From an uncultured Pelagibacteraceae bacterium (GTDB lineage Bacteria; Pseudomonadota; Alphaproteobacteria; Pelagibacterales; Pelagibacteraceae), in contig CACHOJ010000001.1 in the NCBI GenBank assembly GCA_902581405.1, positions 186,001-250,000 of the forward strand: a stretch of DNA of 64,000 bases, in the 5' to 3' direction. Made by a program: the position numbers and the translations under genes. The notes under the pieces were generated by a model that saw nothing but the letters and a program-made list of their open reading frames with translations, was not told where the DNA came from and did no database searches. This document shows, piece after piece, positions 10,282 through 20,179 of the stretch. Each line of letters opens with the position of its first letter. Position 1 is the stretch's first letter.

Positions 10282-11242
10282 GATTTAATAAAATTTGTTT
10301 CCATATAGCAACTTCATCAAACAATACCCACTCCCTTATAATAGAGTTGGAGTAAAATTCTGCATGATTAATTCCCATTATAAATATTTTTTTATTTGAA
10401 GCTTTATCATAATCTATACTGTCGTTACTGTGAGCACCTTCTAAAAACCATCTAACTGATATTCTTGGATTTTGACCTGCTTCCTCTAAAAAACCTACAT
10501 GTTCTATAGTAAATTTTATGTTTGAAAATATTGCTTTTAGAGAATTCCATTTTTCTTTAATACTCTCTCTTCCATGACCAATTTTATTTCCAGGCCAAAA
10601 AATATTAGCAGCTCTATCATATCCTTCAAATTTATAATTATAATTAAAAATATTTTTAAGTATCTCTGAATATTTTTCAGCTTTTGATCCTTTTTTATAT
10701 CTCTCAGCTTCATAATTTGAACTTTTATCAGTTTCAAAATCGAATAACCTGGATGCAGTTGAAATTCCCCCTTCACTTTCAATTATTTTCTTTGCAAATT
10801 CTTTTGGAGAGTAACCAATCTGTCTTACCATCGCTCCTTGATCTCTAACAATCCACTCGTCATAAACTTGATTTTCTTTACATGCACAATCAGCAATTAC
10901 TCTATAGTAAATATCTTTTCCACTGGGCTTTCCATAAAAACCATCACCTAGGTGTGTTCCTTTACTTAATATTCTATGGGAAGAGTGATATCCAATTTCG
11001 TCATTACCATTCCAAATAACATCCTCACCTAACAATTGTCTGTTAGGAAATTCTTTTAAAGTTGCATATGTTGCGTCTATAACTGGTTTATTGCCATAAG
11101 TAACTCCAAATGGTGATCTTACTGGTATATCTTTTGTATAAAATTTACTGATAGACTCAACATCTTTACCTTCCCAAATTTGCTCAGTTATTTTTAATAT
11201 ATAGTCAGGAAAGTCTTTGTATTTCTTATCAAAACCTTTCAT
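10274..11242 (-). CDS. SnoaL-like / NTF2-fold protein with two tandem domains
   Basis: Repeated 'Y..I...I....' + 'G...I...W..L...F.' SnoaL pattern; MKGFDKKYKD at 11242 is the likely start (TAATG overlap with cupin gene). Confidence 0.65.
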   Translation of the reverse strand: MKGFDKKYKDFPDYILKITEQIWEGKDVESISKFYTKDIPVRSPFGVTYGNKPVIDATYATLKEFPNRQLLGEDVIWNGNDEIGYHSSHRILSKGTHLGDGFYGKPSGKDIYYRVIADCACKENQVYDEWIVRDQGAMVRQIGYSPKEFAKKIIESEGGISTASRLFDFETDKSSNYEAERYKKGSKAEKYSEILKNIFNYNYKFEGYDRAANIFWPGNKIGHGRESIKEKWNSLKAIFSNIKFTIEHVGFLEEAGQNPRISVRWFLEGAHSNDSIDYDKASNKKIFIMGINHAEFYSNSIIREWVLFDEVAIWKQILLNHG

Positions 11243-12186
11243 TATATTTGTGATACACAATTAAGAAGTGACTCATTTTTTTCGTTTATTTTAATATTAA
11301 TGTTAGATCCAACTGGAACTGAAAATGTATCTTTATAATCTAATTCAATGGAAGAATTGTCTGTTTCAATGTTCCATTTCCCTTTTTGTGAAAAAAAAAT
11401 TGTAGGTTTATCAAATTTTAGATTTTCAACTCTTCCTATTGTAGATTTAAAAGTGCATAAGCTAAATCCAGTATCTTGTTTTATAATTGGAGTTATTGTT
11501 TTGTTTTGAAAATTGTTACCTAAAATATGTGAAATTTTAACATTTTTTCCAATATTGCTTTCATTTTCAAGTCTCTTGTTAGTCTCGCATATATTTTTTT
11601 GTAATTGTTCTAGTTTATAATTATCAAATTTTGTAATCTCATCCTTTGATATAGGTTCAAGTAATTTTCTACCATTTGGAATATCTTGACTGTTTAAATC
11701 AATCAAAGAATTATCATCTAATAGCGCCATACCAGTTTGTTTAGCTTTTTTTAGAACCTCAGGTATCCATGTTACAATTCCAGGATCATCTCCACCAAGA
11801 ATAACAAACATAAAACCCTCCTCATCTCCTACATTTTCAAATGCTCTAAACATATTTGTTGGCATAGATATAATATCGCCCGGATTTAATATTGTCTCAT
11901 CTTCACCTTTAGAACCCCAATAAAACCTCCATTTACCTGAATAAATTATGAATACTTCAGCAGTCAAATGGCTATGAAGTCCAGAACCATTTAAGGGTTT
12001 TGCAGAAACAGCACCCAAGTTAAATCCATGTGGTTCTGATATTTTTATTGATTGATTTGCATCTTCAGCAACACCCGGTCCTAAAATAGAATAATTTTTT
12101 CTCTCTTTATGACCTTTCAATTTACCTTCAACAAAGGGTAAAGTACTAGGAGTTAAGTCCTCAAATTTAGCAAGTCTAATATTCAT
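11242..12186 (-). CDS. Cupin-domain protein (probable bicupin)
   Basis: GLHSHLTAEVFIIYSGKWRFYWG...LNPGDIISMPTNMFRAFENVGDEEG cupin motifs 1 and 2; second degenerate cupin at C-terminus. Confidence 0.8.
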   Translation of the reverse strand: MNIRLAKFEDLTPSTLPFVEGKLKGHKERKNYSILGPGVAEDANQSIKISEPHGFNLGAVSAKPLNGSGLHSHLTAEVFIIYSGKWRFYWGSKGEDETILNPGDIISMPTNMFRAFENVGDEEGFMFVILGGDDPGIVTWIPEVLKKAKQTGMALLDDNSLIDLNSQDIPNGRKLLEPISKDEITKFDNYKLEQLQKNICETNKRLENESNIGKNVKISHILGNNFQNKTITPIIKQDTGFSLCTFKSTIGRVENLKFDKPTIFFSQKGKWNIETDNSSIELDYKDTFSVPVGSNINIKINEKNESLLNCVSQI

Positions 12187-12238
12187 ATTTTTTTAATTAT
12201 AATATTGTGATACACGAATATTTCCAATAAATAAATAT

Positions 12239-13324
12239 ATGCAAATAGAGCAATTTGATACAGGACTTAAAACCAAAACAAACGTTAAAGATATTGTTCT
12301 TTCACCAGAGCAAAATTTTCGAAATAAAAATTTAATTAGAAGCTATTTAAATCAAATTGTAAATTTTGGATTAAAAGAAATAGATAAAAGTTTAGATAAG
12401 GCATTTATAAATGATGTAAAGGTCAATTGTTTTCATCCTTTAAATGAGTTTGTTGGAATAAAAAATTTAAAAGAGAAGCTTTGGACACCATTATTAGAAG
12501 CCTTCCCAGATTTAGAAAGAAGAGAAAACATTGTAGTAGGGGGAGCTTTTAGGGATAAAATTTTAGTAGGGTCATACTCAACGTTATCTGGATACTTTAA
12601 AAAGTCATGGTTAGGGATTAAACCAAATTTTAAAATGATTAATCTCAGATGTTGTGAAATACATGAACTTAATGAAGACAAAATAGTAGAAAGCCATATA
12701 TTAATTGACGTTATAGATTTCTTAAGACAATGTGGTATTTTTCCAATCAATCCATCGAGAGGATCTGAAGGAGCCTGGTTACCCCCAATAAATACTGATA
12801 GTGTAAATTTTTTTGAAAAAGATATTGAAATTTCAAATTCAAGTTTGAGACAAGCTCTTTCAATGAATAGAAGTCTTAATTTTAAACCTGAAACAGAGAA
12901 CCTATCTGATGAAGAATTAAAAAAAAGATTAATAAATCATCCTCAAAGAGAATATTGGCATGACAAAATGATATGGTATGGACCATGTGGAATAGGCACC
13001 TCAAGATCTTTAGAGGGTTTTATTGATATGCATCAGTTGCCATTTAGAAAATCATTTACTGAAAGAGATTATTTCAAACTTGGTCATTATTGTGAAATAG
13101 GGGATGGTAAATTTTCTTTATGTGCTGGTTGGCACAGTTTAGAGGCTTATTATGGTTCAAATGATTGGTTAGGTTTTACTGCAAATAATCAAAAACTAAC
13201 AATGAGAGTTATGGATTTTTATCACCATGATGAAGGAAAAATCCGTGAAAATTGGGTACCAATTGATATACTTCATATTTTAAAACAAATAGGCATAGAT
13301 ATTTTAGAAAAAGTTAAAAGTTGA
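12239..13324 (+). CDS. SnoaL-like polyketide cyclase-family protein (two tandem domains)
   Basis: NTF2/SnoaL-like pattern; divergently transcribed from the cupin operon. Confidence 0.65.
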   Translation: MQIEQFDTGLKTKTNVKDIVLSPEQNFRNKNLIRSYLNQIVNFGLKEIDKSLDKAFINDVKVNCFHPLNEFVGIKNLKEKLWTPLLEAFPDLERRENIVVGGAFRDKILVGSYSTLSGYFKKSWLGIKPNFKMINLRCCEIHELNEDKIVESHILIDVIDFLRQCGIFPINPSRGSEGAWLPPINTDSVNFFEKDIEISNSSLRQALSMNRSLNFKPETENLSDEELKKRLINHPQREYWHDKMIWYGPCGIGTSRSLEGFIDMHQLPFRKSFTERDYFKLGHYCEIGDGKFSLCAGWHSLEAYYGSNDWLGFTANNQKLTMRVMDFYHHDEGKIRENWVPIDILHILKQIGIDILEKVKS

Positions 13325-13325
13325 A

Positions 13326-14375
13326 ATGGCAAATATAAAATTCACAGGTGTTCATAAATCTTTTGGATCAAACAAGATTATAACTGATTTTAACCTGATG
13401 GGAAAAGATGACGAATTTCTTGTATTAGTTGGTCCATCTGGTTGTGGAAAGTCAACTTTATTAAGAATGATAGCAGGTTTAGAAAAAATTGATGAGGGCG
13501 AAATATTTATAAATGATCAAAAAATTAATGATCTTCATCCCTCAAAAAGACAAACTGCAATGGTATTTCAATCTTATGCTCTTTATCCACACATGAATGT
13601 TTATGAGAACATGTCATTTGGACTGAAGATTGAAAAGAAATCTAAGGAAGAAATTGAAACAAAAGTTATGCAAGCAGCAAAAATTTTAAAAATAGAGGAA
13701 TTACTTGAAAGAAAACCCAAGCAATTATCTGGAGGTCAGAGGCAAAGAGTTGCCATTGGACGTGCAATTACCCGAAATCCTAAAATATTTTTATTTGATG
13801 AGCCATTATCTAATTTGGATGCAGCTTTAAGAGCTGAGATGAGAGTAGAAATTTCAAAGCTTCATAACCAAATCAAAACCAATATGATTTATGTTACCCA
13901 TGATCAAGTAGAAGCAATGACTTTAGCAGATAGAATTGTAATATTAAATCTTGGAAATATAGAGCAAGTCGGAACACCTGATGAAATTTACAATAATCCA
14001 TCAAATATTTTTGTTGCTCAATTTATTGGGACACCAAAAATGAATATTTTACCATTAAATAATGAAAATATTATTTCAGATAATAAAATTAACTTTTTAG
14101 GGAACGAAATTACCTTTGAAAAAATTAAGTTTGATAAAAGTAAATATTTTATTGGAATAAGACCAGAACATTTTAATGTATCAAATGAGTCTAAATTTAA
14201 GTTCAAACCTAAAATTGAATTAGTAGAAAATTTAGGAAATGAAAAGATAGTTTATATGAGTAATGATAATTTAGAGCTTAGTGCAAAAATTTCTAGTCAA
14301 ATTGATTTTCAAAATGAGCTTAGATTTGATACTAAAGATATTTTTATATTTGATGAAAACGGAAGTAGAATTTAA
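13326..14375 (+). CDS. ABC transporter ATP-binding protein (MalK/UgpC family)
   Basis: GPSGCGKST Walker A, LSGGQRQRVAIGRA signature, FLFDEPLSNLDA Walker B; TOBE-like C-terminus. Confidence 0.95.
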   Translation: MANIKFTGVHKSFGSNKIITDFNLMGKDDEFLVLVGPSGCGKSTLLRMIAGLEKIDEGEIFINDQKINDLHPSKRQTAMVFQSYALYPHMNVYENMSFGLKIEKKSKEEIETKVMQAAKILKIEELLERKPKQLSGGQRQRVAIGRAITRNPKIFLFDEPLSNLDAALRAEMRVEISKLHNQIKTNMIYVTHDQVEAMTLADRIVILNLGNIEQVGTPDEIYNNPSNIFVAQFIGTPKMNILPLNNENIISDNKINFLGNEITFEKIKFDKSKYFIGIRPEHFNVSNESKFKFKPKIELVENLGNEKIVYMSNDNLELSAKISSQIDFQNELRFDTKDIFIFDENGSRI

Positions 14376-14410
14376 ACTTCCTTGATAAGTATTTACATAA
14401 TTAACTCAAA

Positions 14411-15310
14411 ATGAATTGGATTATAGTCACAATCATCGCTGCTTTTTTTCAAAATTTAAGATCATCATTTCAGAAAAAAATTAACAAAGATGTTTCTACA
14501 ATTGCTTCAACATATGTAAGATTTTCATTTGCTCTACCTTTAGCCTTACTGTTATTTTTTGTTTATTTTAGAGAATTCGCAACTATTAAAGATATACTTG
14601 TTCAACCAGGTTTTTTAATCAATGTTACATTAGCATCAATTTTTCAAGTTATTTTTACATTTGTTTTACTCTACCTTTTTAAATTTTCAAATTTTGTAGT
14701 AGGTACGTCACTTAGTAAGACAGAAGTTGTACAAGTTGCTTTTTTTGAATATTTAATACTCAATGAAAAATTAAATTTAATAGGAATTAGTGGAATTATA
14801 ATTTCAACTTTGGGAGTAATTATTTTATCAATAAAAAATGTAAAATTTTTTTTCCAAAATATTTTTTCTAAAACTACATTAATTGGATTAATTTCAGGTT
14901 TATTCTTAGCTTTGAGTATTGTTTATTTTAGATCTGCAGCGCTATCTTTGAAAAATTTTGAGTCAAATTTTGAAAAAGTAATATCAACACTACTATTTGG
15001 CCTTTTAATACCTACAATAATCTTAACTATTTATCTCTTAATATTTGAAAAAAGAGAATTTAGAAAACTTTATAATGATAAATATGATTGCATGCTAATT
15101 GGCTTAGGTGGTTTTTTTGCATCTTTATCATGGTTTTATGCATTCACATTAATTCAAGCATCATTTGTCAGAGCGGTTGGACAAATTGAATTATTATTTA
15201 GTTATTTTTCTTCAAGATATTTCTTCAAGGAAAAAGTAAAAGCGTCTGAAATAATAGGTATTATAATTTTTGTATTAGGAGTAACACTTTTATTATTTTC
15301 AAGAGTTTAA
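14411..15310 (+). CDS. EamA/DMT-family transporter
   Basis: ~10 TM segments, two EamA-type repeats. Confidence 0.8.
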   Translation: MNWIIVTIIAAFFQNLRSSFQKKINKDVSTIASTYVRFSFALPLALLLFFVYFREFATIKDILVQPGFLINVTLASIFQVIFTFVLLYLFKFSNFVVGTSLSKTEVVQVAFFEYLILNEKLNLIGISGIIISTLGVIILSIKNVKFFFQNIFSKTTLIGLISGLFLALSIVYFRSAALSLKNFESNFEKVISTLLFGLLIPTIILTIYLLIFEKREFRKLYNDKYDCMLIGLGGFFASLSWFYAFTLIQASFVRAVGQIELLFSYFSSRYFFKEKVKASEIIGIIIFVLGVTLLLFSRV

Positions 15311-15315
15311 TAAAA

Positions 15316-16602
15316 CTAATTTTGAAATCCGTACTTTCTTAGTCTCACATCCCCGGTTCTCGCATGAGCTTCCATGCCTTCATATCTTGAAATTCTCGCG
15401 CATGCTGCACCCACTTCTTTTGTAGACTCTTTAGTCATTCTTTGAAAACTTAATGTTTTAATAAATTTTCCAACAAACAAACCACCAGTATATTTTCCTG
15501 CTCCTTTAGTCGGCAAAATGTGGTTTGTACCAGAACATTTATCACCATAAGCAACTGTGGTCTCTTCTCCAATAAATAATGATCCATAATTTTTTAATCT
15601 GTCATGAAACCATTGAAGATTTTTAGTTTGAATTTCTAAATGTTCAGGGGCATATTCATCACTTATTTTAGCCATTTCTTCATCCGTATCGCACAGAATA
15701 ACTTCACCATAGTCTCTCCAAGCAGCGCCCGAGTTTTCTCTTGGTAAATCTGGCAGATCTGCAATAAGCTCTGGCACTCTTTGCATGACATATTCAGCAA
15801 GTTTTTTACTAGTCGTAAATAACCAAGCTGGAGAATTGTATCCATGCTCTGCTTGTCCAACTAAATCAAAAGCAACTAATTCTGGATCAGCTGTGTCGTC
15901 AGCTATCACAGCGATTTCTGTAGGACCTGCAAATAAATCAATCCCAACTTTTCCAAACAGAATTCTTTTTGACTCTGCAACAAATTGATTACCTGGGCCT
16001 ACAAGCATATCCGCAGGTGCGTTTCCAAAAAGACCATAAGTCATTGCGGCAATAGCTTGCACACCACCTAAATTCATTATTACATCTGCGCCACATAAAT
16101 CTGCAGTATAGACTATCGCAGGATGAACACCCACACCTGGTTTTGGAGAACTACAAACAATAATATTTTTTACACCAGCTACCTTTGCTGTTGTTACACT
16201 CATCACAGCTGATGCTATGTGTGCATATCTTCCAGCAGGAACATAACAACCTGCAGTATTAACTGGAATTAATTTTTGCCCAGCATATAAGCCATCTGAT
16301 AACTCTACTTCAAAATCCTGACCATAGTTTTTCAATTGTGCTTCAGCAAATTTTCTTACTCTTTCATGAGAAAATTGAATATCATCTTTAGTCTTAGGAT
16401 CTAAATTTTTTTTAATTTCTTCAATTTTTTCTCTCGTAACAATTACTTCACCTTCATATTTATCAAATTTTTTTGATAGTTCGATACATCCTTCTTCCTT
16501 AGTTTTTTCAATATCTTTAAGAATATTTTCAACAATCTCTCTGGTCTTTGTATCGTCAGTTGATGAAGTTTTTGGTGATTTTTTTAAGTAAGTTATTGCC
16601 AT
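15316..16602 (-). CDS. hpsN: Histidinol dehydrogenase-family protein, probably sulfopropanediol 3-dehydrogenase (HpsN-like)
   Basis: HisD-family motifs (PVNTAGCYVPAGRYAH, LVGPGNQFVAESKR, DLFAGPTEIAVIAD); EGMEAHARTGDVRLRKYG C-terminus typical of the HpsN branch; no histidine-biosynthesis neighbours, many sulfonate genes in window. Confidence 0.7.
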   Translation of the reverse strand: MAITYLKKSPKTSSTDDTKTREIVENILKDIEKTKEEGCIELSKKFDKYEGEVIVTREKIEEIKKNLDPKTKDDIQFSHERVRKFAEAQLKNYGQDFEVELSDGLYAGQKLIPVNTAGCYVPAGRYAHIASAVMSVTTAKVAGVKNIIVCSSPKPGVGVHPAIVYTADLCGADVIMNLGGVQAIAAMTYGLFGNAPADMLVGPGNQFVAESKRILFGKVGIDLFAGPTEIAVIADDTADPELVAFDLVGQAEHGYNSPAWLFTTSKKLAEYVMQRVPELIADLPDLPRENSGAAWRDYGEVILCDTDEEMAKISDEYAPEHLEIQTKNLQWFHDRLKNYGSLFIGEETTVAYGDKCSGTNHILPTKGAGKYTGGLFVGKFIKTLSFQRMTKESTKEVGAACARISRYEGMEAHARTGDVRLRKYGFQN

Positions 16603-16644
16603 ATTTAAATCCTAATTTAATTATTATTTTTTTTCAATATTCAT

Positions 16645-17556
16645 TTAATCTAAAGCTACCACAGCTGCAGCAATTGAGGCTAGTCTTGCTGTCGCATCAT
16701 CTGATCTACTTGTTATTACAACAGGGACTTTACCACCAACAACTACGCCAGCTGCACAAGCTCCCATAAAATATATCATCATCTTTACTAAAGCATTTCC
16801 AGCCTCTACATTTGGAACTAATAAAACATCTGCATCTCCTGCAACTTCATTTTTAATTCCTTTTATAGTTGCTGATTTTTTAGAAACACTATTATCAAAA
16901 GCTAAGGGGCCAAATATATCTGCGTTAAAATTTTCTTTGCTAGCCAATCTACAAATTTCCTTAGCATCAACAGAACTTTGCATACTATCTAAAACTTCCT
17001 CTGTGGCTGACAAAATAGAAACTTTAGGTCTTGCAATTTTTATTCTGTGACAAAAATCTATAACATTTTTTAAAATATGCATTTTTGTTTTGACATTAGG
17101 ATTAACATTTAATGCGCCATCAGTTATTATTAGTGGGCCATCTTCTTTATCTAGTGTCATATGCCAAATATGACTTAATCTAGTTTTTCCTATTAAGTTA
17201 TATTTTCTTAATAAAACTTCTTTCATTAACACATCAGTATGTATATGACCTTTGACTATAATCTTTACATCACCATCGCCTGCTAGTTTAGCAGCAACTT
17301 TAGCAGTATTATTCTCAATTGGTTCATGAACAATTTCATAATCAGAAATATCAAATTTTAATTCTTCAGCTATTTTTTTAATTTCTCCCTGATCACCTAT
17401 CAAAACAGGAACTATTAATTTTTCTTTAACGGCATCCATAACGGAGAGCATAGGTAGTTCCTTTCCAGCATTCACAATTGCAGCTTTAATTCCTCTCTTT
17501 TGATGAGCAATATCTAATAAATTAAGTGGACAAACTGTTGATTTATCTGAAAGCAT
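16645..17556 (-). CDS. pta: Phosphate acetyl/butyryltransferase
   Basis: KIIVKGHIHTDVLMK, LIITDGALNVNPN, DVLLVPNVEAGNALVKMMIYFMGACAAGVVVGGKVPVVITSRSD: Pta/Ptb family. Confidence 0.88.
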   Translation of the reverse strand: MLSDKSTVCPLNLLDIAHQKRGIKAAIVNAGKELPMLSVMDAVKEKLIVPVLIGDQGEIKKIAEELKFDISDYEIVHEPIENNTAKVAAKLAGDGDVKIIVKGHIHTDVLMKEVLLRKYNLIGKTRLSHIWHMTLDKEDGPLIITDGALNVNPNVKTKMHILKNVIDFCHRIKIARPKVSILSATEEVLDSMQSSVDAKEICRLASKENFNADIFGPLAFDNSVSKKSATIKGIKNEVAGDADVLLVPNVEAGNALVKMMIYFMGACAAGVVVGGKVPVVITSRSDDATARLASIAAAVVALD

Positions 17557-17618
17557 TAAATTTATATATACTAAAATGATTAAAAAACTAATATAGAAAT
17601 ATAGTATAAGGATAAAAA

Positions 17619-18467
17619 GTGGAAATAGTTACTAAAATTGCTCCAATCGCTTTAGCACTTATAATGTTAGGTCTAGGGTTAGGTCTAACTGGACGAGACT
17701 TTTTAAGAGTAATAAATAATCCCAAAGACTTTGTAATTGGATTTTTCTGCCAACTGTTACTTTTGCCGATAGTTGCGTATATTTTAATATTAATATTAAA
17801 CTTGCCTGTTGAGATCGCATTAGGCATTATGATTATTGCTGCTGCACCAGGGGGCGTTACTACAAATGTTATGACCAAATTTGCAAATGGAGATGTGGCC
17901 TTGTCCATTTCATTAACTGCAATAATTAGTTTAATTAGCATAATTTCAGTTCCATTTATTGTTTTAAAATCAGCTGATTTACTTGGTGTTACTAATATCT
18001 CAGCAGATATTACTATGACAGCAATTACACTAAAGATGGCATTGGTTGTTACTGTGCCAGTAATTTTAGGCATGATTATTAGAAAATTTGCAGATAATTT
18101 AATTTCCTCAAATCTTTCGATTGTTAATAAAATAACAACAGCTTTGTTCGTTATTGTATTTGCTGCAATTTGGATTGAAGAAAGAGAAAATATCTTTAAT
18201 TACTTAAAACAAGCAGGCTTTGCAGTATTAGTATTGAATGTTGTGATGATGATACTTGCTTATTATATAGCCAAATTCTTTGCAACCGGAATGAAGCAAA
18301 GAAAATGTATTGCTATAGAATGTGGTTTACAAAATGGAACTTTGGCAGTGTTTGTAGCAACACAAATGTTTAATGATATTGCTTATATGATACCAACAGC
18401 AGCATATGCTCTTATAATGTACTTAACTGGTTTCGCTTTAATTTTTATACTTCGAAGAGCTAATTAA
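17619..18467 (+). CDS. Bile acid:sodium symporter (BASS) family transporter
   Basis: LGLGLTGRDF..., MIIAAAPGGVTTNVMTKFANGDVALS and ECGLQNGTLAVFVA motifs; GTG start. Confidence 0.88.
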   Translation: MEIVTKIAPIALALIMLGLGLGLTGRDFLRVINNPKDFVIGFFCQLLLLPIVAYILILILNLPVEIALGIMIIAAAPGGVTTNVMTKFANGDVALSISLTAIISLISIISVPFIVLKSADLLGVTNISADITMTAITLKMALVVTVPVILGMIIRKFADNLISSNLSIVNKITTALFVIVFAAIWIEERENIFNYLKQAGFAVLVLNVVMMILAYYIAKFFATGMKQRKCIAIECGLQNGTLAVFVATQMFNDIAYMIPTAAYALIMYLTGFALIFILRRAN

Positions 18468-18478
18468 TTTTTACTTTT

Positions 18479-19411
18479 TCAAAATATTTTACAAACTAAA
18501 TCCGACAAAGAAGAGATATTTTGTTCTTGAATTTTAATAGTATCGCTTAATGCTTGATCCTTCATATTTATAGTGAATTGTTTTTTTTTATTAACGCTAA
18601 TATATTTATTTTTTAACAAATAATTCAATTTTCTTACAACTGTAGGTCTTGGAATATGAGTTATCTCAGAAATTGACATAGTATTTACCCCACCTTCTTC
18701 AACATTGACCATATCTTTCTCCCATTCTGAAAAATTTAAACCAACACCCTCATAAGATTTATTTACTATTGAGTGACATGTTATAACCATACCTACTGAA
18801 TAAATTTCAAGATCTCCTAATTGCTTTTTCCATCTTAAGGTTAAAGTAAAAATAAATATATAAAAATAGTACCAACAATATGAAAAGTTATCCTTTAAAT
18901 GCTCTGATACTTCGTCGACATTTAAAGATTTGTCTATTAAATTTTCTATTTTCAATATTTCAGAAATTTTTGATAATAATGCGCTCAAATTTTTAAGAGT
19001 ATTTTTAGGTTGTACCAATCTATAAGCCGACCTATCTATATAGATTTTTTTTCCAATTTTTTGAAGAACGTTTAGTTTTTCAAGGTCGAGAATTTTTCTT
19101 CTAGTACTTTCTTTTGGAATATTTAAACTTTTTGATATCTCAATTATATTAATTCGATCTAATTCCAAAGATTTATCAAACATAAAAAAATTATCATAGC
19201 TCTCTATTTTTTTAATTTTTATGTAGTGCTCAAAATCTTTGTTTATTAGATAAAGAATTATCCTGTACTTATCTATATCGTTAAAAACTTCATATGAAGA
19301 ATTCATCCATTCAGATATTAATCTGTAGTATGTTGGGGCAAGTTTTTCAAAATTTCCTGTGATTAATTTTTGAATATTTTTTTTTATTAGATTATTTAGG
19401 ATTTTAGTCAT
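18479..19411 (-). CDS. Transcriptional regulator with two winged helix-turn-helix domains
   Basis: Two HTH-like segments in one chain: NIIEISKSLNIPKESTRRKILDLEKLNVLQKIGKKIYI and SISEITHIPRPTVVRKLNYLLKNKYISVNKKKQFTI. Confidence 0.7.
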   Translation of the reverse strand: MTKILNNLIKKNIQKLITGNFEKLAPTYYRLISEWMNSSYEVFNDIDKYRIILYLINKDFEHYIKIKKIESYDNFFMFDKSLELDRINIIEISKSLNIPKESTRRKILDLEKLNVLQKIGKKIYIDRSAYRLVQPKNTLKNLSALLSKISEILKIENLIDKSLNVDEVSEHLKDNFSYCWYYFYIFIFTLTLRWKKQLGDLEIYSVGMVITCHSIVNKSYEGVGLNFSEWEKDMVNVEEGGVNTMSISEITHIPRPTVVRKLNYLLKNKYISVNKKKQFTINMKDQALSDTIKIQEQNISSLSDLVCKIF

Positions 19412-19439
19412 TTTTACAGATATCCATTCTATTATTTCA

Positions 19440-19465
19440 AACCCAAAATGGACATAAAATTAATT
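19440..19465 (+). promoter_or_regulatory. Motif copy 1: aacccaaaatggacataaaattaatt
   Basis: 26-nt imperfect direct repeat with copy 2, 21/26 identical, 32 bp centre-to-centre. Confidence 0.6.
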
Positions 19466-19471
19466 GTGCAC

Positions 19472-19497
19472 AACCCATTTTGGACACAGAATTAATT
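19472..19497 (+). promoter_or_regulatory. Motif copy 2: aacccattttggacacagaattaatt
   Basis: See copy 1; also matches sites at 23939 and 30831. Confidence 0.6.
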
Positions 19498-19531
19498 TTT
19501 ACAAATTAAACATGTGTTTAAATAAAACCAT

Positions 19532-19744
19532 ATGAGTTATAATAAAGATAGTAGAGCATCTGATATTGAAATTTCTTCTCAATTAACAGGTGACGTAAAT
19601 ATTGATACCCCTCAAAAAGTAAATATCAGTGCTCTCAAACTCAGAATTATTCAAAAAGAAAAAAAAGAAACTTTAAAGAATAGAATTTTCATTTTAACGT
19701 TATTCATAGTCCTAGGCACTATTGGATACTTTGTATCTAATTAA
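19532..19744 (+). CDS. Small hypothetical protein with C-terminal TM helix
   Basis: 70 aa; KNRIFILTLFIVLGTIGYFVSN. Divergent from the wHTH regulator. Confidence 0.6.
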   Translation: MSYNKDSRASDIEISSQLTGDVNIDTPQKVNISALKLRIIQKEKKETLKNRIFILTLFIVLGTIGYFVSN

Positions 19745-19834
19745 GTCTTTTTATGTTCATAACTTAAATTAAATTCAAGTACTTAAAGGCATATCAACTG
19801 TTGTAATAAATAATAATTAGTAAATAATAAAGTA

Positions 19835-20170
19835 ATGAAACCATTTACTGGATATCTAATATTAGCTTTAGGAATAACCACAGGAATAGCAGCAAATAGT
19901 TTTGCAAAAATTTCTGAAGGATTTACAAAACTAACCCCTACAATTGCTTGCTTACTGTTAATGACTGTAACGATGTTTTCTTTGGCAAAAGCAATGTCTG
20001 TAATACCTGTTGCTTTTAGTTACTCTACTTATAGTGGTTTAACAGTAGCAGGAGTAGTAATCTTTGGCATGTTAAAATACAATCAAGTTCCTAATATTTA
20101 TGGTTTTATTGGAATTTGTCTGATTGTGACAGGAGTTATAATGGTAAATTATTTAGGGCGAGCTGGCTAA
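19835..20170 (+). CDS. Small multidrug resistance (SMR/EmrE-like) protein
   Basis: 111 aa, four TM segments, GITTGIAANSFAKISEGFTKLTPT start and YSTYSGLTVAG motif. Confidence 0.85.
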   Translation: MKPFTGYLILALGITTGIAANSFAKISEGFTKLTPTIACLLLMTVTMFSLAKAMSVIPVAFSYSTYSGLTVAGVVIFGMLKYNQVPNIYGFIGICLIVTGVIMVNYLGRAG

Positions 20171-20179
20171 AAATTTTTA

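Noticed and set aside
12433-12750. 105-aa minus-strand ORF
   Set aside because: Antisense shadow of the SnoaL-like gene; no motif.
17588-18073. 161-aa minus-strand ORF
   Set aside because: Antisense to the well-supported BASS transporter; Ile/Thr/Ala-rich shadow ORF without motifs.
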